From Sequoia sempervirens (lineage: Eukaryota > Streptophyta > Pinopsida > Cupressales > Cupressaceae), in assembly GCA_007258455.2 (NCBI GenBank), contig VDFB02047230.1, positions 156,868,635 through 156,932,634 of the forward strand: 64,000 nt of DNA. Reading direction: 5' to 3'. Below the pieces are notes generated by a model. It worked only from the letters and a program-made list of their open reading frames with translations. It had not been told where the DNA came from and searched no databases. The translations under genes were made by a program, and so were the position numbers. Below are positions 11,809 through 22,968 of this stretch, one piece after another (the first letter of the stretch is position 1; each line of letters begins with the position of its first letter).

Positions 11809-13149
11809 ACTAGTGGCGGTTGTTTGCATATTGTTGTTCGATTCATGATCCCTGTGTCTGAGGATGTTCCGATCGGAAGGAGAGTGGTACTGCGCACGGA
11901 ATTGATCAAGGCTCCGTTCAAGAAAGTAATAATGTCGAGATGATGAACATGATCCTTTCTCACATGTGCGGCACAAAAGAATATTGTTCGGGAGCAAAGA
12001 TGGGAAGGCTATGTTGCTTCAGAATTGACTCGGACCTTAGCAGATGAGCCGCAATGGAATGAGTGTGCATGGATTTCTGATCTTATAGTATGGGCGTTCG
12101 GCATTGCAATCCATGTAATACTAAATACTATGATCGGATGGGTGGCAAGAGCTGAAGGCTACACAGCCACAGATCAATCTCAGAAATCACTACTCCTCCT
12201 GGAAATGCTACTAATGCTAAATCAACCTGAATATTTATTAGAGCCATGTGATATGTGGATAGAATGAAATTCACGAGTTGCCTGCATCATCGATAACAGG
12301 AGTAGCATAAGTCCTATTAGCCGATACTTTTCAGAAATTGAAGTTCATGGCTGGATGAAAAATCGGACATGAATAATCTGATTATTATGAGTGTTGGTGC
12401 CTCTGCGACTTTGGATTGGAGCAACTTCTATGATCTGTATTTCTGAAGCAATCGACGCCACCTAAAGGGCAGAGAGAGCAGATATTGTGATCGTTGATAT
12501 CGATCCCCCATTTTTCTGCGTACAGGATTTTGATTTCATGAGATAAGTATTTCATGGTTGAATAATGTTCATGAATCTTTACATAGTTATTGATTGATGC
12601 TATAATATTCAGATAACAAATCATGTATGCTTCTAGCATTTGTATTTCTCGCCAGAATAGTTGAGTCATATGAACTATTAAGTAATCTCTTCTTAATGTA
12701 CATTAGGATGGACCAAGAAATTACTTTTCAGAGAAGAAGAGAATAGAGACAACTTGCAGCCATGCGACTGAATGAATGGCTGAAGACATCTCGAAGAGGG
12801 AGATTTAACCTTCAGAGGGAGTTCCATGATTCAGTAAGGGTTGAAGTGTTGATGTTAAATCCTTGAAGTACCTCTTCAACAGATGAGATTAGAATTGCTC
12901 TTGTCAGGCAACCTAGATCTAACATTGGTAGCTCCGCAAACCTATTTATAATAGAGGGATCTAGAATGAGGTTAAAAGGGACAACCCTGAATCTCTACAG
13001 AGGTGTGCATTGAAATCCATTTCTCTAAAGCAAGTGTTACAGGCAATCCTGGACGTTAAAGCCAGGAGGTTGATGCAAGTGCTTAAAGATTCAGAGGGAG
13101 CTTACTGAACCTAAAGAAAATTATCGAAAGAGTACCTCTAGGTGTTGTT
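11809..13149 (+). other. Copia internal segment, no intact gene
   Basis: The longest plus-strand frame is 80 codons (12025-12267) and matches nothing I recognise. Position would predict integrase and RT, but no Copia GAG-pre-integrase, DDE or YVDD motif is visible. It is either highly mutated or replaced sequence. Confidence 0.55.
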
Positions 13150-13460
13150 TCAGGTTGAGGTCTGCAAATGATATCTTGGTGTAGCAGGAAGCAATCTTCT
13201 ATGGCACTAAGTACAACAAAAGCCAAATATATTTCTGCCTCTATGGGAGCAAGAGAAGCAGTATGGCTCCGTAAATTGCTTGTGAGATTAATTGATCAAA
13301 AGCATATAGAGTTTCCTTACCATTATATAAGAGACATGGTAGAAAGGAATGTGATCTAGTTGGAGTATATTAGTACAAATAATCAAACAGCTAACATTCA
13401 CCATAACTCTCTTCAAAGTCAACATTGAACCCTTTAGGAAGAAGCTTGGTATGGTTGAAA
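13150..13460 (+). pseudogene. Copia RNase H C-terminal remnant
   Basis: The frame at 13168-13359 reads ISWCSRKQSSMALSTT then AREAVWLRKLL, the end of the Copia RNase H domain. The following PYHYIRDMVERNVI and NNQTAN blocks are also family features. Between LVRLIDQ and KHIEFPYHY the usual spacing is shortened by roughly 25-30 residues, removing the segment that normally carries a conserved Asp. Stops follow at 13357 and beyond. This is the only clear coding trace of the Copia element and fixes its orientation as plus. Confidence 0.88.
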
Positions 13461-13659
13461 TGTAAGTTGTTTTTAAGACTCAAATTGTTTATTTTGTACT
13501 AATATGTTTTAAAGATGTTTAATGTGTAAACTCTTTTGTCATGTGAGTGACTCCATGACTGTATGGGCTCACCCCCTTTGTGTACATTATTGAAAGGTAA
13601 CGATCTTTCAATAATGAACACTTTGGCATTGTAAGGTGACGACTTTACAATGATTAGTT

Positions 13660-13875
13660 TCACTATCATGATGGATATCATCTGACTTGATATCCGTGGA
13701 CATGTCATGATAGTATTTTTGGACATTTTGATAGATATCATAAGACTTGATATCAATTTGAAGATCATTATGATCCTTATTCATGGTGGATATGTATATA
13801 TATCCGTGGATATGCCATGATTTATTTATGGTAGACATCATGTGACTTGATGTCAGTGCACATACCATAATGAAG
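13660..13875 (+). repeat. diverged tandem repeats with GATATCAT...GACTTGATATC cores
   Basis: About four imperfect units of 45-65 bp each carry a GATATC(A)T ... TTGATATC pair able to form hairpins, near 13672, 13733, 13785 and 13846. They lie in the Copia 3' leader ahead of the polypurine tract. Confidence 0.7.
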
Positions 13876-14129
13876 ATGTGTTATGAAGAATGTTATGTGA
13901 CTTGACACTTTCAAAAGCATACCATATCTTCTGATATCACGAGTTAGGTGATATCACTTTATACTTGATGGAGGTTATCTTCCCTAGCTAAGAGGGAGTG
14001 TTGAATAGTGAAGATGTGTTATGTCATGTGACTTGACACTTTTAGAAGAATTTCATATCTTATGATATCACGAGTTAGGTGATATCAATATGTACTTGAT
14101 TGGAGTTCTCTTCCCTAGCTAAGAGGGAG
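13872..14129 (+). repeat. 138-bp tandem duplication containing the polypurine tract
   Basis: Two units (13872-14009 and 14010-14129 plus the LTR start) share GAAGATGTGTTATG, GATATCACGAGTTAGG and CCCTAGCTAAGAGGGAG. Each ends in AAGAGGGAG followed by TGTTGAA. Only the second copy adjoins the true LTR. Confidence 0.85.
14121..14129 (+). other. polypurine tract (Copia)
   Basis: AAGAGGGAG immediately precedes the 3' LTR start TGTTGAAAACAGG. Confidence 0.85.
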
Positions 14130-14518
14130 TGTTGAAAACAGGTAGCTTCGGTCAGATATAAATAATGATTGCATTCATGCATTATCATTATTTATATCAA
14201 ATCTCCAATCCTAAGTATAATCTGCTTTAAATAAATCGAATGCATATGTCTTGATTTATGGTTGATGACAAATCGTCGGCTTTGTTAAAGTCGAAGGGAT
14301 TAAATATAAGAGACGTGGATTGAAGAGACGTGTTTCTATGAGAAGCATCTCCCTAAATTCACGACTCCCTAAATCTTAAAGACGTGGCTTCCTCACCCAT
14401 ATTTATGGGAGTTTTGATCTTCAAAGCAGATTATGGAAATTGATAGATATTCTGCTCTTGTAGATTGAATCTGACCTAGAAGAACTTCAGACTTAGTGAA
14501 TTATGATTCTCAACAACA
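14130..14518 (+). repeat. Copia 3' LTR
   Basis: It aligns with 2509-2915 and has the same TGTTG and CAACA ends. It lacks the 14-bp duplication present in the 5' copy. AAACT follows at 14519-14523. Confidence 0.93.
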
Positions 14519-14523
14519 AAACT
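14519..14523. repeat. target-site duplication AAACT, right copy (Copia)
   Basis: Matches 2504-2508 exactly. Confidence 0.9.
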
Positions 14524-15095
14524 AAACACCAATTGGATAAAAGGAGATAGTTGACAATAGATATTACCCAAACTTAATCCAGCTTTAGTAAGCTTGTGCA
14601 AACCAATTAACGCAATGCAATCTATTCATTAAACTTAGACCTAACAGGAAGACTTGTATTCCCAGAGAAGCTTTCCAAGTTTTAATATTGGAATGACAAC
14701 CACCTATTTACTCTTTAACTTTAAGAAATTTACTAAGTACAAATGAAATGCCAAATGTCAAGTGTTTTTTTATCTATCACATATAACTCGGAATATGGTT
14801 CTTTTCTACATATCCATAAACATATTCTCTTCAAATTTACTACAGTTTTAAATCATAATAGTCCCTTTTACAGAAGTATTTGACTCGATGAATTGCCCAT
14901 CGAATCTCAATTAAATTCGTTAAATATTAACGTGTGTTGATAAATGAGAACTAAAAGGTCCTATTAAATTTTTCCTTCACACAATATGAACTATTGAATT
15001 TTTCCTTCACACAATATGAACAATATTGCCCACGAGCAAAGTTGAAAACAAATGCCCAACAATATTTCATATTAATATCAATACTTAATAAAAGT
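14524..15095. other. AT-rich sequence downstream of the carrier gene
   Basis: Probably the 3' UTR and downstream flank of the minus-strand carrier gene. A direct repeat of AATTTTTCCTTCACACAATATGAAC occupies about 14966-15019. No other gene is visible. Confidence 0.5.
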
Positions 15096-15303
15096 TTACA
15101 AGGGTGCAATACCAAGTGCTTTCCTAAGTTGCTCAAAGATGAAGAATGTCAAAATTGTGTGGGGGAAAATTCTCATCCAAACTGGAACAAATCCATTGTA
15201 TAAACTTAGCACTCCTTCTGATCTAACTGTTTTCTTGAAGCAATCGAAAGAAGAGGAGTAAAGAGCTCCTCGCCCATCAACACCAACTTCTTGTTGCATT
15301 ATC
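15096..15303 (-). CDS. UCP-like mitochondrial carrier (SLC25 family), last coding exon
   Basis: SLC25 carriers are six-helix inner-mitochondrial-membrane transporters built from three repeats. This exon encodes the end of the third repeat: FDCFKKTVRSEGVLSLYNGF, then VPVWMRIFPHTILTFF (last helix) and FEQLRKALGIAPL before the stop at 15096-15098. The minus-strand acceptor CATGGGCAG lies just before 15303. The 208-bp exon joins the upstream exon in phase through a split Arg codon, after PIDLIKT. The frame is intact. The UCP or dicarboxylate-carrier subgroup is suggested by sequence style; the substrate cannot be told from this part. Confidence 0.9.
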
Positions 15304-15817
15304 CTGCCCATGTTCAATGTGCATCTCAGAATAAATGTCATGAATAAAATATGTACAAATATATGAAAAGAAACAATTATAGATATTTTGAGAATATAAC
15401 CAGGAGGAATATTATGTGTACTACAAGGGAGGTCAAGGACTCTTATGAATACTTGGTGTGATGCTTTATTTGTAGCCATTGTTTTCCATTATGAAACTAA
15501 TTTAGATTGATTAAGACAAGCAATTAGCTTTTGCAATCATGCAGTTGCAACTCCAGTATTATCAGATTAAGATTCATCACTTTGTTTTTCAAATTATGGA
15601 GGGTAATTTAAGAAAAAATTTATGGTATATTTGACTGCCCCTACATTGTATTTGAAGTTCATTTTGTGTTATTCCCGTTGACAAATTTTACATATAGTAA
15701 CTAGTTGTCAAAAACAAGCAAAATAATTCAAAGCTAATCTCGCTGATTGAATGTACATATTTTCTCAATATGAAGAAAAAAAATCCATTGAAATTTTAAT
15801 GAAAAAATAAATAATAC

Positions 15818-16094
15818 CTTGTCTTGATAAGGTCAATAGGTGATATTACAATAGCAGTAACAAAACCTGCTATCACCGATGATATGAGGTGGCATGGAAC
15901 ACCTTCTTGTAGTATACCAGTATTCAGAAGAATATGTTTTGCATGGTCATAACTAGGTGCCTGTACAGCATTCAGAATTCCTGCTCGTTGAATAGTTGGA
16001 CTTATTCCACGATAAAGACCACGGATACCCTCATTCTTTACAATTGAAGAAAGGGCGTGAAATGGACCAGTATATCTCCATTCTGTAGCAGATT
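15818..16094 (-). CDS. UCP-like mitochondrial carrier (SLC25 family), penultimate exon
   Basis: This 277-bp exon covers the second repeat (GPFHALSSIVKNEGIRGLYR, then GISPTIQRAGILNAVQAPSY) and the start of the third, ending in the carrier signature PIDLIKT(R), of the family form P-x-[DE]-x-x-[KR]. The donor is ACAAG|GTATTA on the minus strand and the acceptor is CTGATGTAG before 16094. The intron to the last exon is 514 bp. Codons are intact, which argues for a functional gene or a very recent pseudogene. The exons for the first repeat are not seen in this window. They may lie beyond a long intron to the right (which would then contain the LINE) or be lost. Confidence 0.88.
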
Positions 16095-16840
16095 CTACAT
16101 CAGAAAAAAACACTAATTTATGTTTGAACTGAAGTAGCAGTATCATTTAATTATTCTTTATAGTTTATAACTTTATACTACAACAAATACAAAACCAATC
16201 TATACACTGAAATTTAAAAACACCAAAAAAGAGTAATCTTAAGAAAATTTTATGCATGCATGAGGTAGATTTGAAGCAAAAAGTCGAGCACCTTGTTTTT
16301 ATCATATAATGGCATTATCTTTGTATGTACGTCTAGAAAAATATAACCAAGAAAAATGAATCGAAGTTTCCATAATCCAATTTGTACATCAGATATATCA
16401 TATAGTAGCGTCAATACAAAATAAGAATCTAGCAAATTCTTTGTTGGCCTTGATTATAAAAAATAGATCTTATATGCCAGATCAAGGCAAATATTTTGGC
16501 AAACGAAGTAGCTTCCATAAAGAGAGACTACAAGAGTTTAGAACTTATTTTTTGTGCTTGAGAAAAACTTAACCCTATGGCTATAAGATAAACCCTGCAT
16601 GGCAAGTAGGTTTATGCACAATTGTAATCTGCAACCTTTAGACATGAAGATAAATGTATGAACTTCTAATACATAATAGACTGGCTTGAGAATTGCCATT
16701 AATGAATAATTAGAACAAATAAGCTTAGCTTCCTCAACCATATGAGTCATTGATCATGCACATAATCCTCTTTTGGCAGCTATTCCATAACTAATAATTC
16801 AAGGCCTTCTCCTGCAACTTGCAAGTCAACATGACAAGAT
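16095..16840. other. intron or upstream sequence of the carrier gene
   Basis: AT-rich, with no carrier-like exon on either strand. Likely intron if the remaining exons lie further right. Confidence 0.5.
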
Positions 16841-17540
16841 TAATGATTCTTCCATAGGGATTCCCTCCACCATATTAACACCACCATGACTTGGGAAACA
16901 AGGTTTCATCTGTGTTTACTAAGCACCTAATTCTAATCCTAATAGCGATGTCTAGAACAAGTACTGAAGGAATTATTCTATTATATAATCTTAATGATTC
17001 TTCCACAAGGATTCCCTCCACTATATTAACTCCACTATGACTACAGAAACAAGGGTTCATCTGTGTTTGCTAAGCACCTAATTCTAATCCTAAATGTCTA
17101 GGACAAGTAGTGAAGGAATCATTCTATTATATAATTTGTTTAAGGGAGATGAGAAATTCAAGTGCAAAAGCAATCTTACACAGAATCTTAGCCAGTGTTT
17201 GTATCTTCTGGAATCGACGAGGATTACAGCACTGAACATGTTAAAGCCCAACTTACAAGATATTTTACTGTTATAAAATTATACCAAGAACAGAGTTTCA
17301 AGATGAGAAATTCAAGTGCAAAAGCAATCTTACACAGAGTCTTAGCCAGTGTTTTTATCTTCTGGAATTGAGGAGGGTTACAGCACTGAACATTAAAGCC
17401 AACTTACAAGATATTTAACTGATATAAAATTATACCAAGGACAGAGTTTCAAGGCATGTTGGAAAGATAAAACTGCAACTGATATAAAATTATACCATGA
17501 ACAGAGTTTCAAGGCATGTTAGAAAGATAAAACTGCAATG
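16841..17540. repeat. three successive tandem duplications (151, 154 and 60 bp)
   Basis: Pair A: 16841-16991 and 16992-17136, sharing TAATGATTCTTCCA and GCACCTAATTCTAATCCTAA. Pair B: 17148-17301 and 17302 to about 17440, sharing GATGAGAAATTCAAGTGC. Pair C: 17417-17476 and 17477-17536, sharing AACTGATATAAAATTATACC. Each pair is about 85-95% alike by eye and abuts the next. Confidence 0.85.
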
Positions 17541-18187
17541 GTATGTCTGCTTTGTAGTTTTACAGGGGTGCATGCACCATGCCTCTGAACAGATGCACCT
17601 GCTCTGTACCCATAGGGCCATACCTAAAGTGCACTCTTACATTAATTTTGATTTTCTAGTATCTTCTATTAGAATTCATCCATTTATACATATAAAAAAA
17701 ACATATGAAACAAAACACAATATTGTCCTCTGCGCCAAAGTGTTGGGATTCTTAGTTACACCTGCAACCTTGAACCCAAGCGACTCCTTTTTGCCTTTTA
17801 TTTTTTTCTAATTTCTTGAATCGGATATGGGTACAGGTATGGATACATGGGTACGATACGTCAGTATGGCAGATTTTTTGGGAGGGGCTGCGTACATTTG
17901 GATATGCCTGTACATAAAACATATAAAAATCATAAAAAATTAAATAGACAATATTAATATATATTATTTATTATATACAATATTAATATTTCACTATTAA
18001 ACTACTGAAAACATATATAATATTTATTATAGATGTATATTAATAATCTAAGTTACAAAATTGGAATCAGGTATGGGTACATTCTTGGGATGTCGATACA
18101 AAAAATATATAAAATCATAAATATACACATATTTGTAGCCTAACTATATTAAATTTTTTTTTAAAACATGTTAATATTAATAATAAA
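17541..18187. other. AT-rich sequence with GGTATGGGTAC-type segments
   Basis: Two partly similar segments near 17819-17945 and 18060-18125 share CAGGTATGG(G/A)TAC followed by ATATAAAA(A)TCATAAA. This may be a small decayed repeat. No gene is seen. Confidence 0.45.
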
Positions 18188-18199
18188 TATTGGAAAAAT
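18185..18199. repeat. LINE target-site duplication, left copy
   Basis: AAATATTGGAAAAAT at 18185-18199 recurs at 25588-25602 directly after the LINE poly(A). Long A-rich duplications are typical of target-primed LINE insertion. Confidence 0.8.
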
Positions 18200-18391
18200 G
18201 TATGAGATGAACTGAAATATATGGTTCATGAATTATTTTTTTTGAAAGATTTTAGGGTACTAGTAGACACATTTGCATGTTGATTATTATATGTTCACAA
18301 TATTAGCTGAAGAGGAAAAATAGTGCCTCATTCACATAGATAGAATAATAATAGACTCAAGCATGGAAAGGTGAGGTTGATTAAAAAGGGA

Positions 18392-19545
18392 ATGGCGAAA
18401 GGCAAATAGACGGAAGGTGACGGCGATCAGAAGATCAAGGTTAATGGCAATCCAGTACAGAAGGAAGAGGATGAAGCCATTCTCAACGAGAATGGCAAGA
18501 ATAAAAAACAATAGAAGGACATGGGTTTAGTGGTGGATTTATCTGATATTGTTGATAATAATGCAAAGGATTTGGAAGACAGGGCAATTATTTGTCGTTT
18601 TTTGGGGAAGAGGTTTACCAGGAAGGAGATAGGAGAATGAGTTTGCAACAATTGGAAAACGGATCCTGTGATCAATTTCATGCCAAAAGGTTTTTTTGTA
18701 GCAATGTTTGCTACAAGTGCAATCAAGGAAACAATGCTGCTAATTGATGAATGGAAAAACGGAAGTAGTTACTTATATCTACAGAAGTCGAAGCGGAACT
18801 TCGATCCCTTAAAATTCAACCCAAAGCAAGGGCCCATATGGTTAAGGTTATATAATCTTCCATATGAATATTGGTCGGGTAGTTGCCTAACCAGAATTGG
18901 TGATGCCCTTGGCCGCACGGTGGAAGTGGATCTCAAAGACGATGAGTTTTTGATTTATACCAGGATCAAAATTGTGACCATCAAAGATGTCCCCAAAATA
19001 ATTCATTTATCAGTGGGGGGTCAAGATTGGATTCAACCAATTGAGATAGAGAAGCAAAAATTCTTTTGTTTAAAATGTAGGGGACACAATCATTTTGAGG
19101 CAGACTGCAAGAGATACCCTCCTCTAGTGAAAGATGTATGGGTAGAGAAATCACGGAAGAATAAGGATATGAACGAAAAAAATAAAGTGGTTTCAACGTC
19201 AGCAAGTCCTAAAGGTTGGTTGGCCCTTCCATGGATTGCTAAATCAGAAACTAAGATCCCAAAGACAAGGGAAGTGGGGATCAAAACAGAAGAGGATAGT
19301 TTGGAAATGCCGCATCTGGAAGATAAACACAACAAGAAGGCAAGGAATTTGAAACGTCTTCAATGGTGGAAGCGACACAACAAGAGGGTATCATGTGCAC
19401 AAAGGTGGTAGTTGACTCGGCTTCCGAAAGAGGTGATGAGGAAGCCATAGATATCCTTAAACCAAGAAGAATATCACAAAGTGCAACCAAGATAACAACA
19501 GCCTCGGGCTCGAAGGTAGGAAGGAAAACAAATAAGCAGAAGTGA
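18392..19545 (+). pseudogene. LINE ORF1, DUF4283-like RNA-binding protein with zinc knuckle
   Basis: ORF1 proteins bind LINE RNA. The likely start ATG at 18392 is in phase with the long open part at 18668-19411 but is interrupted by stops near 18407, 18511 and 18638. The order is a charged N-terminus, a DUF4283-like region (AIICRFLGKRFTRKEI ... LPYEYW), then a CCHC knuckle CLKCRGHNHFEADC near 19072-19113. A frameshift near 19360 moves the C-terminus into another frame, which ends at 19545. The Lys-rich tail is as expected for the family. Confidence 0.85.
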
Positions 19546-19630
19546 GAGGAGGAGGCTCTGAATGGGGAAAAACACTAATAAATTCATATGTGCTGAGATC
19601 CAAGGGAGGCAATTCCTCCCTTGGTGGGAG

Positions 19631-20253
19631 ATGAGGATTCTCACTTAGAATGTTAGGGGCATTAATGCCCCTAACAAAAGGAGGCTGGTCAAACGCTAGT
19701 TAGAATGCCATAAAATAGATGTTATCTTGATGCAAGAGATGAAGCTAACAAGGGAGGAAACAACTCTTTTTTGTAAATACTGTAAAGGTTGGGATGGCTT
19801 TTTTGTGGATGCAATTGGTGCGTCAGGTGGACTAGGCGTGATGTGGCGCCCCTCAAGGACAAAGACTATTCATTTGGTCTCAAATCCCAATTGGATGAAA
19901 GTCAAGGTACAAATGTTGTCATCTCAGAATGAATATACTCTTTTTAATGTTTATGGTCCAATCAAAATTGAAGATAAAAAAATAGTATGGGATACAATAA
20001 GCCTAAACTACAAAGTGACAAGTGGAAAGGTGATGGTGGGGATTTCAACGCTATTTTGGACATAAATGAAAAATCTAGGGGTATTCAGAGAATCTCACAA
20101 TCACAAAGAGATTTTGAAGATTTCATTGAAAATAATAATCTAATAGATATTAAAGCAAGTAATGGCACATACACATGGAACAATAGGCGGAAAGGTTTCA
20201 CCAACATAGCAGAACGGTTAGATAGGTTTTCGGTGTCAGAAAATTGGTTGTAA
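19631..20253 (+). pseudogene. LINE ORF2 start: APE-type endonuclease
   Basis: The endonuclease nicks target DNA to prime reverse transcription. ATG 19631 opens a frame with NVRGINAPNKRR, then VILMQEMKLT with the metal-binding Glu. A TAG interrupts at 19646 and another near 19697. A frameshift near 20035 leads to GGDFNAILDINEKSRG, the conserved GDFN motif, and NGTYTWNNRR. A stop at 20251-20253 ends this piece. Catalytic motifs are recognisable but the frame is broken. Confidence 0.85.
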
Positions 20254-21994
20254 GAACCATTGCTACCAAAAGCATCAATACAGTCGATAGTGATCTCTGA
20301 CCATTTTCCGGTGGAAATAACAATAAACGAAGATTCGATCCCAGTGAAGGGTCAATTTCGTTTCAAGAGAATGTGGCTAAGGAGCGATGGGTTGTTGGAA
20401 TTGATGAGGAAGTGATGGTAAGACCCCATACAGATCGAGGGCACTAAGATGTTCATATACCAGAAAAAATTGCAGCGCATGAAAGGGAACCTTAAGGTGT
20501 GGAACAAAGAATGTTTCAAGAACAGTTTTATTGAGAAAGAACACATAGAAGAGGATCTGGAAGCATTGGGTGAAATGGTATTGAAGTCAGGGATGACAGC
20601 AGTTGAGTTTGACAGGGAGAAGGAACTAATGGCTGAATATGGTGAAATTTTGGCAAGAGAGGAGAGCTATTGGAGAGCAAAATCACGTGATACTTGGCTA
20701 GAGGAAGGGGACCTCAATACAAAGTTTTTTCACAACTCGACTAAGGTGAAGTGCAGTTGGAACAGAGGTAATCAAATAGATCGAGTGGTGGTATCATCTC
20801 GGATGAAGAAACAATAGCACAGTTGGGCATAAATTTCTTTGAATCTTTGCTAGGTGGGGATGGTGCATGTTAAACGATATAGAACCGTTGGTAACTGCAG
20901 ACGATAAAAAAATACTATGTGCTCCAGTAATGGTGGAAGAAGTGAAAGGGGCCACCTTTCAAATGCAACCAGACAAGGCGCTAGGACCTGATGGGTTCAC
21001 AACACTATTCTTTCAAGCTTGTTGGGAATTCATAAGGCAGGAACTCAGCAAGGTAGTTGAGTCAAGAAAGAAGGGCAGAATATTGCAAGACTTAAACAAT
21101 ACCAATATAGTGCTCATCCCCAAAAAAGAATCATGTAGCAAATTTGAAGAATATAGGCCCATCTCGTTATGTAACACGATGTATAAAATCAATGGCCAAT
21201 CGTCTGAAAAGGGTCCTACCTAGGATTATTTCACAGCAACAAAGTAGTTTTGTTCCAGGAAGGCATATAATGGACGAAATAATAATTGCACATGAGATTG
21301 TGCATACCCTGAAGAGAAGCAATACAAAAGAGATGATTTTAAAGATTGATCTAAGCAAAGCATACGATCGTGTGGGATGGAGATTTCTGATGAAAACTAT
21401 GGCAAAGTTTGGCTTTGGGGAAAAGTGGCTGAGATGGGTTTACAGTTGTATATCTACCCCTAGATATTTGGTTGTTATAAATGGTGCTCCTCATCGCTTT
21501 TTCTAGGTAGCAAGGGGACTAAGACAAGGAAATTTGATCTCACCATTTCTTTTTGTAATAATGGCAGATGCATTCAGCCGGCACATAACTAAACTACAAC
21601 AAAGAGGTATGTGGAAAGGTATATCAGTTACTCCATCTCTCCATCCCATTACTACCAACTTTTAGCAAATGATACAATCCTGTATGGCAATTCAAATATG
21701 CATAAACTTGATACTATCAAAAAAGCAATAGATATTTTTAGCCTAGAAGCTGGTAAACTAAGAAATGCAGATAAATCAAATATTTATTTCTACAACACCT
21801 CAAAACGGCTACACCAAAAGGCTGCAAATACATTGGGGTTTCAAATGGCGAAACTTCCAACGAAATACCTGGGAGTGCCCTTGTTTCACGAAACTATAAA
21901 AAGCAATCTATGGGAGGAGACAATCAATAAATGCAGTCTTGGCTGCCATACCCATTTACTTCTTGTCTTGTATCGAAATTCTAAAAAAAGCTAG
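20254..21994 (+). pseudogene. LINE ORF2: reverse transcriptase domain
   Basis: Broken into overlapping frames. 20449-20817 has the linker with SRDTWLEEGDLNTKFFH. 20867-21223 has DKALGPDGFTTLFFQ and VLIPKKES. 21144-21506 has QSSFVPGRHIMDEIIIAHE and ILKIDLSKAYDRVGWRF. The next block, RGLRQGNLISPFLF, lies in phase beyond a TAG near 21504. The active-site box expected as FADD reads LANDTIL in the frame at 21611-21994, so the first Asp is replaced by Asn. RT is therefore inactive in this copy. Confidence 0.88.
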
Positions 21995-22968
21995 CAAACG
22001 AATTACAGGCATCCAAAGGAAGTTCTTGCGGGACGGATCTAATGAGAAGAAGCGAATCCCTCTTCTAGCATGGGAAACGGTAAAGAAGGCAAAAGACAAT
22101 GGTAGCACGGGGATGAAATATGTGAGGTTGCAAAACAAAGCTTTGGGCACTTGCATGGAAAATGTTCACAAACCCAGAGGCATTATGGTGTAAAGTCCTC
22201 AGTGCAAAATATTTGGATGCACTAGAAGGTGAGCGTATATTAACAACTGCAAATCCAAGAAGAGGATCTGCCATGTGGAATTTTATATTAAACTGCAAGT
22301 CGGTAATAACAGATCACAGTACTTGGCAAATAAATGATGGTAAGAGAGCTTCCTTCTGGCATGACTCATGGAATGGGTATGCCCCACTAGACCAGATACC
22401 AAGGATGGAGGAGGCCATTGCAGTATCGTGTATGGTGTATGGTGAAAAAGTTTGCCATTATATTGATAAACAAGGGAAGCAATGTGAGGCAAAATGGAAG
22501 AACTTCGAATTTCTTGACGCCCAAGTAAGACAAATAATAAACAGTCAGTTGGCAAAGCAACAAGCCTTTATTTCGGGGGGTTGTGACAACATAATCTGGT
22601 CTGCAGCGAAAACTGGGATATACACGACAAGGTTGGGTTACACGGTAATACAAAAGGAAACAAGAATATCTTCATGGCCAAACATGTTGTGCTACGGAAG
22701 AATGATCCTTCCAAAAGTAGACGTTTTTGCCTGGACAACACTCCACGAGAGGATCTTAACAGGGGAGCGCCTGAACCATATTAGGGTTATGGGCCCACAT
22801 AGATGTGTGATGTGCTACAAGAATGTAGAAACAACAAATCACCTTTTGGTCCAATGTGATGGCCCCCTACAGGAGAATTTAAGAGAAATCTTTGAGTCTA
22901 GGCCAAGAATTTACAAAGGCTCAGCAATGAAAGGGTTGTGGACCGAAGTGCCTACAATGGTGATCTAG
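21995..22968 (+). pseudogene. LINE ORF2: RT thumb and zf-RVT domain
   Basis: The frame at 22162-22968 contains LWCKVLSAKYL, a Trp-rich region, and the zf-RVT zinc-binding block RCVMCYKNVETTNHLLVQCD near 22804-22863 (Cys, Cys, His, Cys). The protein then runs into the repeated segment at 22871. It stops at TAG 22966-22968, where the later copies of the segment read Trp. Confidence 0.85.

Larger units (their letters stand above)
2509..14518 (+). mobile_element. Copia LTR retrotransposon, degraded, host of a nested Gypsy
   Basis: A 12.0-kb span is bounded by two matching LTRs (2509-2915 and 14130-14518) with TGTTG...CAACA ends, an initiator-Met type PBS and a perfect AAACT target duplication. 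The nested Gypsy element occupies 4207-11803, leaving about 4.4 kb of Copia sequence. Only the end of a Copia RNase H domain near 13150-13460 is recognisable as coding. Gag, integrase and RT are missing or unrecognisable, so it is a non-autonomous or heavily decayed copy. By hand count the LTRs differ at about 9 of 389 aligned bases plus three indels. Confidence 0.92.
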
